NCBI GenBank assembly: GCA_964016875.1
Contig: OZ024728.1
Coordinates: 23,869,328-23,933,327 of the forward strand
Origin: Fallopia convolvulus
Taxonomy: Eukaryota; Streptophyta; Magnoliopsida; Caryophyllales; Polygonaceae
Length of the DNA: 64,000 nt
Direction of reading: 5' to 3'
In this document: piece by piece, positions 34,884 through 45,663 of the stretch
Layout: every line of letters starts with the position of its first letter
How positions within the stretch are numbered: position 1 is the first letter of the stretch
Notes under the pieces: generated by a model
Told to the model about the DNA's origin: nothing
Database searches by the model: none
What the model saw: only the letters and a program-made list of their open reading frames with translations
Position numbers and translations under genes: made by a program

Positions 34884-37800
34884 CTATCTATAAAATCCGG
34901 CATCACTGTGTCGTCCAGGCTGGTAGTGCGAGGCGGGGTTAGGAGGGCGCCAGTTCGGTTGAGCTGGCGGCAGCTGTCCAAGTACACCCGTCTCGAATGC
35001 ATCCAAAAGCTCTACCCCCCATCCGCCTAGTGCTCTATATTGGCGAAACTGGCGAAGGACTCCTTCTAAATAAGATAGACGCTACATAGAACAAAATTGA
35101 CATCAATGTGATAAGTAAAATACTAAACCCTAAATAAACACATGCTTCTGAATATACGTACGGCGATAGGGTTGATCTCGTGGGTGCTACCGCTGGGCGG
35201 GGAACCTGAGCGTTCAACAGATATGGATGAGATCGTGCCTGCAGCCACGACACATAGTCTTGATCCATAGCATAAGGGAAAATAGCTATGTCCCCCTCGG
35301 GCACCAAGTGTTTGTGGCGGGAATTCCAATGGTCATCAACATTGTTGAAGTAAACGAGGTATTGGAACCGGTTCAGATTGTCCTCCCTTTTCACCGCAAA
35401 AAGGCCTGATCACCTCTAGAACAGGGATGGACTGGTGGTAACCAAACTGCTTGTAGAATCTGTCAGGCATATAGGCTCCTGATCTCCAAAGTAAGTGAGC
35501 AAACCCTTGTACCGCGACTCCTTAAGCTCATCCTTGTAAAGTCGAGGCCTTGGCCCCACGGCATCCAACACACCTAGTTCATGTCCAGTGCATCTAATTG
35601 TTCCAGTATCCCCAACACCTGTTCCACTTCTCTGTTCCGACTCGCTTCTGAATGAAAGTTGGTCGCACTCACACCCGGTACCTTGCTCATCCGACCCTTA
35701 AACTTCGAAAAATACTTCTATATCCAAAACTACACAAAAGATAAACATATTACATAAATTAAATCATATAAAAAATAAATGCATGTTAGATAAATAAATA
35801 CAGAAATTAAAAACTTACAAGGAGGAGGTACGGACACCCACTCATTTGCTTAGCATGCGTGCGGGATGCACAACCCGGTTGCTTGTACAACCACGCCAAA
35901 GTAACAGCCCGTGGTCTAAAAGAAGGTGCATTAATTTGTATTGCACCGCAGAATCAGACTTGTCCAAAAATAGGCTTGACCCGAGCAACAACATCAAGTA
36001 CAAAGATGTGATGGTGTGCTGGTCAGCTCCCTCAATATTGACCAACTCAGTAATTCGCCGCCTGAGCGCAACGATGTTGGTGCCACCATTGGAAATTTGC
36101 ATGTTCACATCTACTATGGTGACGCCTAGCATCAAAGCCAATCGTTGACGTATGTTGTTATGGTCATGACCGCTCTGACCCGATCTCACCTTTATGCCAC
36201 CCATTGGAAGGTTAATTATCTTCATGACATTGTGCAATGTGATGGAAATCTCTCCCCACGGAAACTGGAAACTATTAGTTTTCGGATGTCATCTCTCTAC
36301 AAATGTAGTGACCAACGCCTCATCGTGTTCTTTGAATCTCCAATCCTTCAAATGGGCCAAGCGACTTTGATTCACAAGGCCTAGCCAACCCGCCTCTGGA
36401 TTCTCCTTGGCCAACTTGGCTAAGAACCTAAGTGCTCCATCCCGATGTTGGAGTTTCAACGGGTGCGCCCACTGATCACATTGCAAAAAATATATAAGTT
36501 TTGAACGGTAGTAACACAATTATAAATATTTCAACAAAATTTAGAAAGTTATATGTCGTTCTTACCTGTTGGTGGTCCCCAAATATAATGTGTCTTATGG
36601 GTGGGATAGTGAGTTAGTAAAGAGGTGTCGACAGGGCCACCACCATATCCACCCTCGGGATGCACGGGGAGAACGTAACCTGGGTCATTTAGGTCAACTT
36701 CTTCGAGATCAAGATTATCTTGGTGCATGTTTTGTATAGGGGGGTCTAGAGGTGGCATATGATAACCCTTTGGGGCCGTGTAGAGCATAAGTGGCATCGG
36801 CGGCTCAGATGGGTACTGGGAGCTAGGGTACTGGGAGCTGGGATACTGGGAGCCCGACGGGTAATGGGAGGTCGACGGATAGTGGGAGGTCGACGGATAG
36901 TGGGAGGCCGACGGGTATTGAGAGGACATGTACTGAGTGTCCGGGTACTGGGAGGTCGGGTATTGTGAGGACAAGTACTGGGACTCCCGGTACTGTGAGG
37001 GAAATTGGCAACCCTCATGTGTGGATGGACCTGCCTCACAGGTCGAGCCTCCCAGTGAGCGGGGTAGTGTCCTCGAAAAGGTCGGGGGTAATATCAAAAT
37101 CAGTACCACCTCTAGACAAATAGTTTGCTATTGATGAAATGTCGTCTAAATCTGCACTTATTTTATATTTATATTACACTACTAACATAAATTATTAACA
37201 CAACATGTACTAAATAACATATATTATGCGAAATAATTCTAAAAAATTAAACTAATTATATTCTAATATTACGATATAAAAATATTCTAATAATTGAACC
37301 TTAAATATCACAACATAATTAAAACTAATAATATTCTAATATTATGATATAAAATAAGAGAAATAATTCTAAATAATTATGTAAATAATTCTAAAAATTT
37401 ATGTAAATGATTCTAAAATATTAAAACTAATATTCTAAAAAATTACAAATAATTTTCTAAAAAATTACAAATAATATTCTAAAATATTCTAAACAATTCT
37501 AAAAAATTACAACTAATCTTCTAAAAAAAATCTAAAATTTACAACTACAATAATTAAAACTAATAATTGAAACCTAAATTACGCAAAAAAAAATTTACGT
37601 ACCTACACCTTGTATGGGTTTAACATGCGGGGTGTATGGGTTTTGCATTGTCATTGCTTCTGGAGTCGTGGCTTCAACCGCCTCACTAGCGCTTGGGCCA
37701 CCTACATTGTCCTTGTCAACCCCTCATTCAAATTGATTGCTTAATGTGCATCCCGTCCTCTACGCGAGCTAGATGTGGGCGGAGGTGGCGTCTTCGATTT

Positions 37801-37926
37801 TCCACGAATGCGGTTCTATACAAAAATTAACAAACCAATAATTAAATATAAACACTAAACAATTCAAATTAAATTTCAATAACAATAAAAATCATATCGA
37901 AATTATATTCTTACCAATAAATTCAT
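34884..37926 (-). pseudogene. Plant mobile domain (MAIN-like) gene, decayed
   Basis: A multi-exon minus-strand gene. Exon 1 starts ATG at 37924-37926 (MNLL) with a GTAAGA donor; exon 2 is 37603-37815 with donor GTACGT; exon 3 (ends 36567, donor GTAAGAACG) has a run of S-x-Y-P repeats such as SQYPS (36820-36990); exon 4 begins at about 36502. Exon 4 and later parts show the plant mobile domain seen in MAIN/MAIL1 and in the so-called PP7 long form: LKDWRFKEHDEALVTTFVER, FQFPWGEISITLHNV, then LYLMLLLGSSLFLDKS, PDRFYKQFGYHQSIP and a C-terminal segment ending at TAG 34884-34886. TGA at 36286-36288 replaces a conserved Trp codon, a base is lost near 35850, TAA falls in exon 2, and exon 3 is shifted. 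Exon borders in 34950-35400 are uncertain. Confidence 0.75.
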
Positions 37927-38340
37927 TTTTGATGAGGTTGAATGGAGGATGGAAGATTGAATTGACGATGGAATAGGTAAGAATGGAGGATTGAAGTGGA
38001 AGAAGGACGAGTATAAATGGAGGATTGAAGTGTTGGTAAAGGCGGAGTAAATGAGGGCGAGGCTCGGGAAGATCCACCAACGTCCAAATAAATGCCCCAC
38101 CTCGGTCAATGCGTGATTTGCGAAATGCAGATTACGTAGTAGCGGTAGCGGTTTTCGCTGTTGCTACTGGCGTAGATTCCCATGCGAGAGTCTGCACCTT
38201 TGACCAGATATTTAAAAAAAATTAATCAGTACTGGTACTGATTTTCGCTATTGGTTAAACCGGTAGGGTTTTCCACTTTAATTTCCTGGGCGCTCTACAA
38301 TTCTTAGCGGGGCGCCATTCATTCGTCTTTAAAAATAAAG
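37927..38340 (-). promoter_or_regulatory. 5' flank of the plant-mobile-domain gene, possible end of F
   Basis: Upstream of the ATG are repeated CTTCAATCCTCCATTTATAC-like and CTTCAATCCTCCATTCTTAC-like strings (37975-38035), one holding a TATA-like ATTTATACTC. At 38131-38165 an imperfect hairpin (AGTAGCGGTAGCG with CGCTGTTGCTACT) is followed by GC-rich DNA. Promoter and element-end roles are inferred. Confidence 0.35.
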
Positions 38341-40180
38341 TTGGGCCAAAGTCAATGTGGTGGCCCAAAAAGATACATATTTAATATATAGTTATAGACA
38401 ACTTTTTTTAATGAAAATTTAATTTTTAAAAAATCTTTTACATCATAAATGTTTAAAAAGACATAGATAATATAATTTTTATCATCTTTTAATTATTTAA
38501 CATAGAGTTATAGTCAGCTTTTTTAACGAAAATTTAATTTGATTTAGGAAACTTTTATAGAAATATATATATATATATATATAGATAATGTTATTTTTAT
38601 TTTTTAAAAATTAATTTCGAATTCAAAATTTTTTATAAATAAATAGATAGAAAATAAATTTAATTCAAAAAGATATAACTATATAAGTAAAATTTAACTT
38701 TTTAAAATATAAAGTAGGGTCAAAGTCAATGTGATGGCTAGGAAAGATACTAACTTTAGTATATAGTTATAGATTATAGATAGATATAAATCCTACAATT
38801 AATTGTAGTTGATATTGCCCTAGAATATGTTACCTAGATACATATTTTATTTAATCTTTTTTTGTATCTTTTATGAATTTTACACATAATCTATTTATTA
38901 TTTATATAACTATTTTATTTCAAAAATATATATTTCATATCGGGTACATATTTTTGGAAACTTTTTTACTTATCTTTTACCAATATAATAAATATAATAA
39001 TCTATTTATTATTTATATAAATATTTTATTTTAAAGATATATATTTCATATCGATCGGGTACATATTTTTGGAATCTTTTTTATTTATCTTTTACCAATA
39101 TAATAAATATAATGTCCCTTTCTTTATCATTTTATGTCTATTTGGGGATAAATTTTTTGCATAATTATTTTTTAATAATTTTATATTTCAATTAACTATA
39201 AAAAAACTATTATTTCAATAAAGGATGATGTGGCGCAATGTGGTGGCAGAAATTGATTCGACTTTAGTTATTAGTAACTAGTTGTACCTGTCGTGCCATG
39301 CGAGACTACGACTCATCAATTTTAGATATATGATAAATATGATATTAATAAAATAAATATAAAAAATAAATAAAATGCCAAAAATAATGTAAATTCTTAA
39401 AAAATTAATCAAAATCAATTCTTTAAAAATCATTTCAATAAAAAGTTAAAAAGATAGTTAAAAAAAGAAAAGATAAAAAATATAGTTTTTTTAAAGATAA
39501 AAAATCTTATATATTTACATAAAAATCCAAAAAGGAAATTAAGGAAAACATAATATATATTTTTATACAAATTTAATTTAGGCAAGTAACTATATAGATA
39601 TTTGAAAATTTTACCTTTTTATAAAAATTTGATTTAAGATAAATATTTTTTATAAATAGATAAAAAGATAAAATAATTTTTGTTATTTTTAATTAAAATT
39701 CGAATTAAATTTTTTCCACATGAATAAATAGAAAGGAATTTAATTTTCATTATTTTTCCACATGATGAAGATAAAATAATTTTTTTTAATATAAGGTGGG
39801 GCCAGAATTAATGTGGTGGCTAGAAAAGTTACAACTTTAATATACAGTTATAGATGGATGTGGTTGTTTTTATTTCAAAGATATATATAATATATGTGAT
39901 CACATCTACATATTTTTTCTTATCTTTTTTTTTTAATATAGCTTTTACAAATATATAATAAATATAATGTTGTTTTTTTATCTATTTTGGTCAAATCTAT
40001 TAATATTATTTTATCTTTATGTTTATTTGGGGATAAATTATAAATATTATTTTATCTTTATGTTTAATTGGAGATAACTTTTTTGTATAATTAACTATTT
40101 AAAATTTTTATTTTAATAAATGGGTGATGTGGCGCAACGTGGTGGCAGAAATTGCTCCGGCTTTAATTATTAGTAATACA
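38341..40180 (-). mobile_element. Cluster of decayed minus-strand Helitron termini
   Basis: Three similar blocks end in ATATATAGTTATAGA-type sequence on the plus strand (38398, 38773, 39854); on the minus strand this is TCTATAACTATATATTAAAG, which fits the TC-starting 5' end of plant Helitrons. Each is preceded by a block like GGTGGCC/GGTGGCT and CCAGAAT or TCAATGTGG. A second, related end type (GTGGCGCAATGTGGTGGCAG ... TTATTAGTAA) recurs at 39225-39277 and 40125-40176. No Rep/helicase coding is present. Includes an (AT)n run at 38561-38583. Otherwise very AT-rich DNA with no gene. Confidence 0.5.
39278..39854 (-). mobile_element. Non-autonomous Helitron copy (577 bp)
   Basis: The 3' end on the minus strand is GGTACAACTAG (plus CTAG at 39278-39281) with a degenerate hairpin (TCGCATGGCACGA) about 10 bases before it; the 5' TC is at 39854-39853. 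It sits between A and T as Helitrons do. Related to the pair at 45060-46250. Confidence 0.55.
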
Positions 40181-41878
40181 TAGATAGATAGATAGATCGA
40201 TATATTGATTTTAGGAATTTTTTAATTCATGGAAATTTAAATGATAGCCAAAGAAGTGCTTCAATTGATTCCGATAGAGATTCAAGCTTTTGCATGCTTT
40301 TTTTAAGATCGTTAGATTATAAAATTTAGAAAGAATTTGGTAAAAGGGCTAAAAATAAGAACCTAATTAGCCGCTTGTAATCAGAGTCCATTTTTTTAGT
40401 TTTTTGTTAAGTATAAAAGCCCCTTTTATTTTTTTCCCTCACCTCCCTCCTCTGATTTCTCACTCTCGCTAGAGAACTCCGACAACTTCTCCATCTTCCA
40501 TGGCCAGATCTTGTTGGCTCGCAAACGGTTTCTCCCGTCAAGCTAGGGTTTCTCCCGCCGAAGAGATTCGACGACAATCCGGTGTTGTTGACTTAATTCG
40601 AAGCTTTGTTGGACGCCGATATTAGAGAAGTTTCGGATTTCTCCCATTGAGAGCTCGCTTTCGGTACCAAGGAAGATTCAGATGCTGATGTGCAAGAAGA
40701 AGTTGATTTCAGAGTTAGAGTTTGTGATGACAATTGACCAAACTATGGTGAGTGAGTTGTAATTCCGTCCTAATTCTCTTTGTTTTCTTCCTTCCTAGGG
40801 TTGCTTATGAGTTGAATGAACTTGATTCCTTGCTGATCCTAATTCTCTCTATAATTCCGTCCTAAGCATGGCGCTCTTCGAAAGGGGCCAGAGGTTGCTT
40901 TGTCGTCTCATTTATGGATATGAGCAAGTCCACTGTTCTAGTCATCAGCACAGGCGGAAGAACGGGTCAGATTACCCTCTTTTCCCTTCTGAATTTCAAT
41001 TTTTCCTTTCCTTTCTTAAATTTTGATTTGTGGTTGCTGAATCGTACGTAGGGTCACTTGCACCATGAAAACTGAATCGATTTCTTAATTCCTAATACAT
41101 TGATTGTGAATGAATGACTGAATTTTGCACTTTTAAGGCTAAATTGCAAGTATTTTGTTTGGTTTGAATGAATGACAATTCAAGAAAACAAGACTTTGCA
41201 CAGGTACCTCTGCATCACTATAAAAGGCTAACTATTTTCAACACTCCTGGTTTGCATTAAACTGACTTTGTAAATGATGCAGAGCAATGAAGATAAGATT
41301 TGCAAAAGTAATGACTCATCAAAGTTCCATGGAGAAGATGTTGGTGCTGACTTTTCTAGGCATGAAATATTTTAGGGGTTTGGCTCATGCATTGTCACTT
41401 GGATGTGCACATCACGTGTGGTTTGGCCATGGCGTTTGTAGTCCATGACAGAGTCGGAGTGTTGGAGACTCTGCAAGAGCCACCGGTGGATCTGTCAGCG
41501 GTGATGGGATATTAGGTGATTTTGAGATTCTAGGGTTTCTCTTATCATATGATTTGATCTGTCTGAAGTGGCAATGCCTTCGAGCTCTAGATGTTAAACT
41601 AGATCAATTTGAATTATATTTTAATGGAAAATACTAATAGATTGTGATCTCTGGTATTTATCGCTTACAAGGATCCAATACTGGAAGTTCTATGAGTGAA
41701 TTATATGGTTTGATATTGATTTTTCCTTAAAATTTGACAAAATTCAATTCATCAACTATATGGTATATATGCTTAGAACTTTGTAAATGTTCTAGTTTAT
41801 AAAGTTTCAGTTTAAATTCAATCTTGATTGTCCATCTTCTGATATGATAAATGTTATTTCTCTTCAATTTTTTGGCAG
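40181..41878 (+). other. Captured or chimeric gene-fragment region upstream of eL36
   Basis: Begins with a GATA microsatellite (40182-40200). A TATA-like AGTATAAAAGCC at about 40408 precedes a CT-rich leader (40430-40500) with AGGGTTTCTCC motifs like those in plant ribosomal protein leaders; GTGAGT at 40747 could be a donor spliced to 41879. The presumed intron contains unrelated exon-like pieces: 40868-40970 (MALFERGQRL), 41283-41375 (SNEDKICKSNDSS) and the laccase piece at 41376. I do not recognise the first two. Confidence 0.4.
41376..41515 (+). pseudogene. Laccase last-exon fragment
   Basis: After an AG acceptor the frame reads VWLMHCHLDVHITCGLAMAF, then VGVLETLQEPPVDL, the C-terminal copper-binding segment of plant laccases with the HCHxxxH type-1/type-3 motif. 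The usual Trp after HIT is Cys, and the final P-x-C is replaced by a divergent tail ending at TAG 41513-41515. The rest of the multicopper oxidase is absent. It lies in the presumed intron of the eL36 pseudogene, so it arrived by DNA capture or insertion, not as an independent gene. Confidence 0.8.
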
Positions 41879-42557
41879 ATCATGCCTCCTAAACCACCTA
41901 GCAGTGGCCTCATTGTTGGCCTAAACAAAGGTCACATTGTCACAAGGAATTGGCACCAAAACCATCTGATAGAAAGAGGGTGAGTTAAGATACTTACCTT
42001 GTTCTTCTTAGGGTCTTTATCTTTCTAACTTATAGTTGTTAGTTTAGGTGAATTATAGGTTGAATTACATATTTCTTGAGACTACTTTCTTCAGTGCATT
42101 GGTTTGCCAACTTCCGTTATAACTGAATGTAACATAGTATTTGTTTTTGAATTATGAATGCAGAAAACTAGCAAAAGGGTTCATTTTGTTAGGAATCTAA
42201 CCAGGGGAGTTGCTGGATTTGCCCCCTATGAGAAAAGGATCACTGAGCTATTGAAGGTTGGGAAGGATAAGAGGGCATTGAAAGTTGCAAAGAGAAAGCT
42301 TGGAACTCACAAGAGAGCTAAGAAGAAGAGAGAGGAAATGTCCAATGTTCTTCGCAAGATGAGGTAATTAATTAAACATTGTCCAAGTTTTCTTGTCTGC
42401 CTGAATCACTTATTTTTCCTGTATTATAACAAAATGTTGATGGTCTCTTTTATTGTACAGGTCTGCCGGAGGTGGTGAGAAGAAGAAGAGTTACCAACTC
42501 AGACAGACATCAAAAAGATGCAAAATAAAGCTGCTAGATTCTCTTTCTGCTTCTTGA
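41879..42557 (+). pseudogene. RPL36: 60S ribosomal protein eL36 pseudogene with introns
   Basis: Three coding exons with good splice sites: 41879-41979 (ATG at 41882, SGLIVGLNKGHIVT), 42164-42363 (KTSKRVHFVRNL, then EKRITELLKVGKDKRALKVA) and 42461-42557. The sequence is clearly eL36, a small basic protein of the large ribosomal subunit. In exon 1, ACAAGGAATTGGCACC lacks four bases relative to the conserved K-E-L-A-P coding, which shifts the frame and gives an early stop in exon 2. The final exon runs past the usual GEKKK end for about 20 residues to TGA 42555-42557. Introns are retained, so it is a DNA-level duplicate. A very small sequencing error could mimic the frame loss. Confidence 0.82.
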
Positions 42558-43410
42558 TACAACTAATTTTGGTCATTTTCATGTTGTAGTTCTTCATGAC
42601 GCAGTTTCTGCCCAAGTCAGGAATGGTTATGCCCACCTAGAAAGCATAGCTCTCTTTTTTCATCACCTTCTTCCTCTGTTGTACCCTTGGCACTAGAGTT
42701 AATTTTTCAGGTTTGCTAAAATATGATGATTACTGTTACTTGAGATAATGAACATTAGTTGCAAGTTTGGTTCTCGAATTGAGCCATGTAATTTTTATTG
42801 GTGTTGTTGTTGTTGTTATCCATGGAATTTTGTAAAATTTTGTTTTTGAAAGATCGATTCAGTTTTTGTTATTCGTAGATTACATTCTCTCATTTCCAGA
42901 AACCCTTTTTCAGATAGTGTACATACAGTTGCAGGTTTAAGCACCAGTATTAGTGGCTTTATCAGGAAATGTACATGATTGCGTTCATTGTTCTTCTTTT
43001 GTTTGTTGCAATTATGGGAACATGGTACCTATAGTTACTCTACCCAAGCTAAAGCCATATTATATATGAAACCCACATTCAGGGTTGAAAACTTCGTTCT
43101 TTGAATATGAATAGCCATTTATGCTGCTTGTGAATTTGAATATGAATACATTACAAACTCAGGAATTTGATACAATTCTTTCATCATCATTCTTATCTTA
43201 AGATCAAATAACGCCCAAAATTGATATAATTACAAAAGATCATGTTATGTTTCAAACGTCTTAACTTTCTAGTTGCCTACACTACAATAATTGGTCAGTA
43301 CTTGCCGATTCTTTTGCTTATTCAATTAATGGTTCTTGAATGATTCTCGCCTAAACTGAACTACATGAACTTTGCTGGAGCTAGCTAGGTTAGATGAAGG
43401 ATACATATTT
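42558..43410 (+). other. Region 3' of the eL36 pseudogene
   Basis: Probably its 3' untranslated and downstream DNA, with a (GTT)n run near 42801-42818. CACTACAA occurs at 43280-43287, but no matching inverted end was found. No gene seen. Confidence 0.5.
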
Positions 43411-44658
43411 GATGACAACTTTATTTTTTATGTGTGGTGACGGTTGTTTTTATGTGGTTGAATGCCTTTGATGATACTTTTTGTCATCGAAAAATTGTGA
43501 TGACAGTGATGACAATTGTAATTATATGGTTGAATGTCTTTGATGATACTTTTTGTCATCAAAAAGTATCATCAAGACATTTTGATGACACTTTTTTACC
43601 TTTTATTACACTTTTAGTCATCAAAAAGTTGTAATGATGGTGAAAAAATTGTGATGACAGTGATGACGGTTGTTTTTATATGGTTGAATGCCTTTGATGA
43701 TACTTTTTTGTCATCAATACATTTTGATGACACTAAAAAATTAAACGTGATGATAAATATTTGATTACAACTTTTTTTTTATTTGTGATGACAATAGTTT
43801 TTTATGCGGTGATGACAACTATTTTTATGTGGTGATGAGATTTGATGACAACTATTTTTTGTGATGATGACAAAAACGAACAAACTTTGAGTGATGACAC
43901 TTGATGACGGTTGTTTGTCTTCAAGACCATTGTCATCAAGGCCCTTTTGATGACAAATTAATCGAACCGTCATCAAGTAGTGATGATAATTGATGACAAT
44001 CGAACCATCATCAAATAGCGATGACGATTGATGAGAATCGAATCGTCATCAAGTAGAGATGACATTTATGATGATAGTTGATGACAATCAAACCGTCATC
44101 AAGTAGTGATGACAGTGATGATTGTGATGACACATATTTGATGACTCTTAAGTGATGACACTTGTTTGTCACCAAGGCCCTTTTGATGACAAATTAATCG
44201 AACCGTCATCAAGTAGAGATGATAAATGATGACAATCAAACCGTCATCAAGTAACGATGACAAGTGATGATAGTTGATGACGGTTCGAACCGTGTGATGA
44301 CGGTTGTTTTTATATGGTTTGAATGTCTTTGATGATACTTTTTGTTATCAAAAAGTTGTCATCAAGACATTTTGATGACACTTTTTGCCTTTTATTACAC
44401 TTTTTGTCATCAAAATTTTTTGATGACGGTGAAATAAATTGTGATGACAGTGATGACGGTTGTTTTTATGTGGTTGAATGCCTTTGATGAAACTTTTTAT
44501 CATCAAAAAATGTCATCAAGACATTTTGATGACACTTTTTACCTTTTATTATACTTTTTGTCGTCAAAAAATTGTGATGACGGTGAAATAAGTTGTGATG
44601 ACGGTGGAAAAATTGTGATGACGGTTATGAAAGTGATGATAGTGATGATTGTGATGAT
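43411..44658. repeat. GATGAC/GTCATC array, 1.25 kb
   Basis: Dozens of GATGAC and its complement GTCATC in both orientations, many forming short dyads. A longer unit (GATGACGGTTGTTTTTAT, TGGTTGAATG, CTTTGATGATAC, TTTTGTCATC) recurs at about 43437, 43665, 44297 and 44452; the middle third (43920-44290) uses a shorter unit with ACCGTCATCAAGTAG. Such arrays resemble the subterminal repeats of CACTA transposons, where the transposase binds, but no CACTA ends are proven. Confidence 0.85.
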
Positions 44659-44830
44659 GGTCAACGCCGGTCAACGGTCGGTCAACGCCGGTCAACGGTC
44701 GGTCAACACCGGTCAACGGACGGTCAACGTCGGTCAAGGACCGGTCAACGACCGAGTCAACTCGGTCAACGGGCGAGTCAACCCGGTCAACGACCGAGTC
44801 AACTCGGTGGGAGTGGGGGTGGGGGTGGGT
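44659..44830 (+). repeat. GGTCAACG minisatellite followed by a G-rich run
   Basis: About 150 bp of GGTCAACG-based units (CCGGTCAACGGTC alternations, later CCGAGTCAACTC) abutting the GATGAC array, then GGGGGTGGGGGTGGG at 44814-44828. GC-rich compared with its surroundings. Confidence 0.9.
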
Positions 44831-45059
44831 GATGGGGTTTTTTGCTATTTAGCTAATTTTCACACACTCCTTAATATCCACCTAATTAGCCTCTTTTTTT
44901 TGCTATTTATTTAAATCATCCTAAAATTTAATGTTATCATAAAATAGAAACTTTTATTGGAATTACATGCTAGGACAAGATAGTGGATTTGTTTGATGGC
45001 ATGCAACAACCACAAGAAGACAAGAAAAATGACTACTAGTCGTTCAACAATTATTTTTA

Positions 45060-45663
45060 CTAGTTGTACCCGTCGTACCATGTACGACTACGATTCGATA
45101 TTTTATAGACATTATAAATAGCAAATTAATAAATAAAAATATAATATAAACTTTGATATAAGTAATTTATTCCTTGTAAAATGTATAATTTTTATGATCA
45201 AATATTATATTATTCATATTTTATTACTTTCTATGTACATAAATTTAGAGATTATCAAATATTTCAATATATCTATCAAAAATTATATCACCTATTTTTA
45301 TTATTTTTAAACATTATAATTATTTATCATTATTTTTATTATTATAAAAGAATATATATATATATACATACATATTCGTGAAAAGATATTATGTTATAAG
45401 ATAAAAGATATTTATACTTATTTTAAAATATTTTAAATTTGTTATCTTTAATTTTAAATGTTTGTATAAGGAAGTTTTCAAAAGATATTGTTATACTAAA
45501 TAGATATTTGTTTGATGTTAAAGATAGATTTAAATAATTAGAGAAGAATTTAATAGAAAAAAGTTAAAAAAATTAGAAATAAAAATTAATTTTATAAATA
45601 TGAGGTGAAGCCAGAATCGTTCAGATGGCTCGAAAAGGGACAACTTTAATATATAGTTATAGA
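45060..45663 (-). mobile_element. Non-autonomous Helitron, copy 1 (604 bp)
   Basis: On the minus strand: 5' TCTATAACTATATATTAAAG at 45663, 3' end with a perfect 7-bp hairpin (GTCGTAC-ATG-GTACGAC, 45072-45088) nine bases before CTAG at 45060-45063, inserted between A and T. No coding capacity. AT-rich inside. Confidence 0.75.

Larger units (their letters stand above)
14006..38340. mobile_element. Element or locus F: OTU protease + plant mobile domain pair, host of the nest
   Basis: After removing elements B, D, C and E, 14006-14078 joins 34042 onward in one reading frame, which proves that F predates them. F contains an OTU-type cysteine protease gene on the plus strand and a multi-exon plant-mobile-domain gene on the minus strand, ending tail-to-tail about 320 bp apart. 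Such domains are known to travel in Mutator-like transposons of plants, so F may be one. No transposase or terminal inverted repeats can be seen, because the left part is off-window. The right end is set loosely at 38340, where Helitron-like DNA begins; a GC-rich segment (38288-38320) could be near its terminus. Confidence 0.5.

Noticed and set aside
36759..36968. Plus-strand Gly/Arg/Val repeat frame
   Set aside because: It is the antisense shadow of the S-x-Y-P repeat exon.
43280..43287. CACTACAA as the left end of a CACTA transposon
   Set aside because: No matching inverted end or 3-bp duplication was found to the right; TAGTG near 44984 does not extend the match.
43411..44810. CRISPR array
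   Set aside because: Repeats are short, variable in spacing and in both orientations, in a plant nuclear context.
44441..44914. 157-codon plus-strand frame over the repeat arrays
   Set aside because: It is a translation of GATGAC and GGTCAACG repeats and changes unit phase; no sign of a protein.
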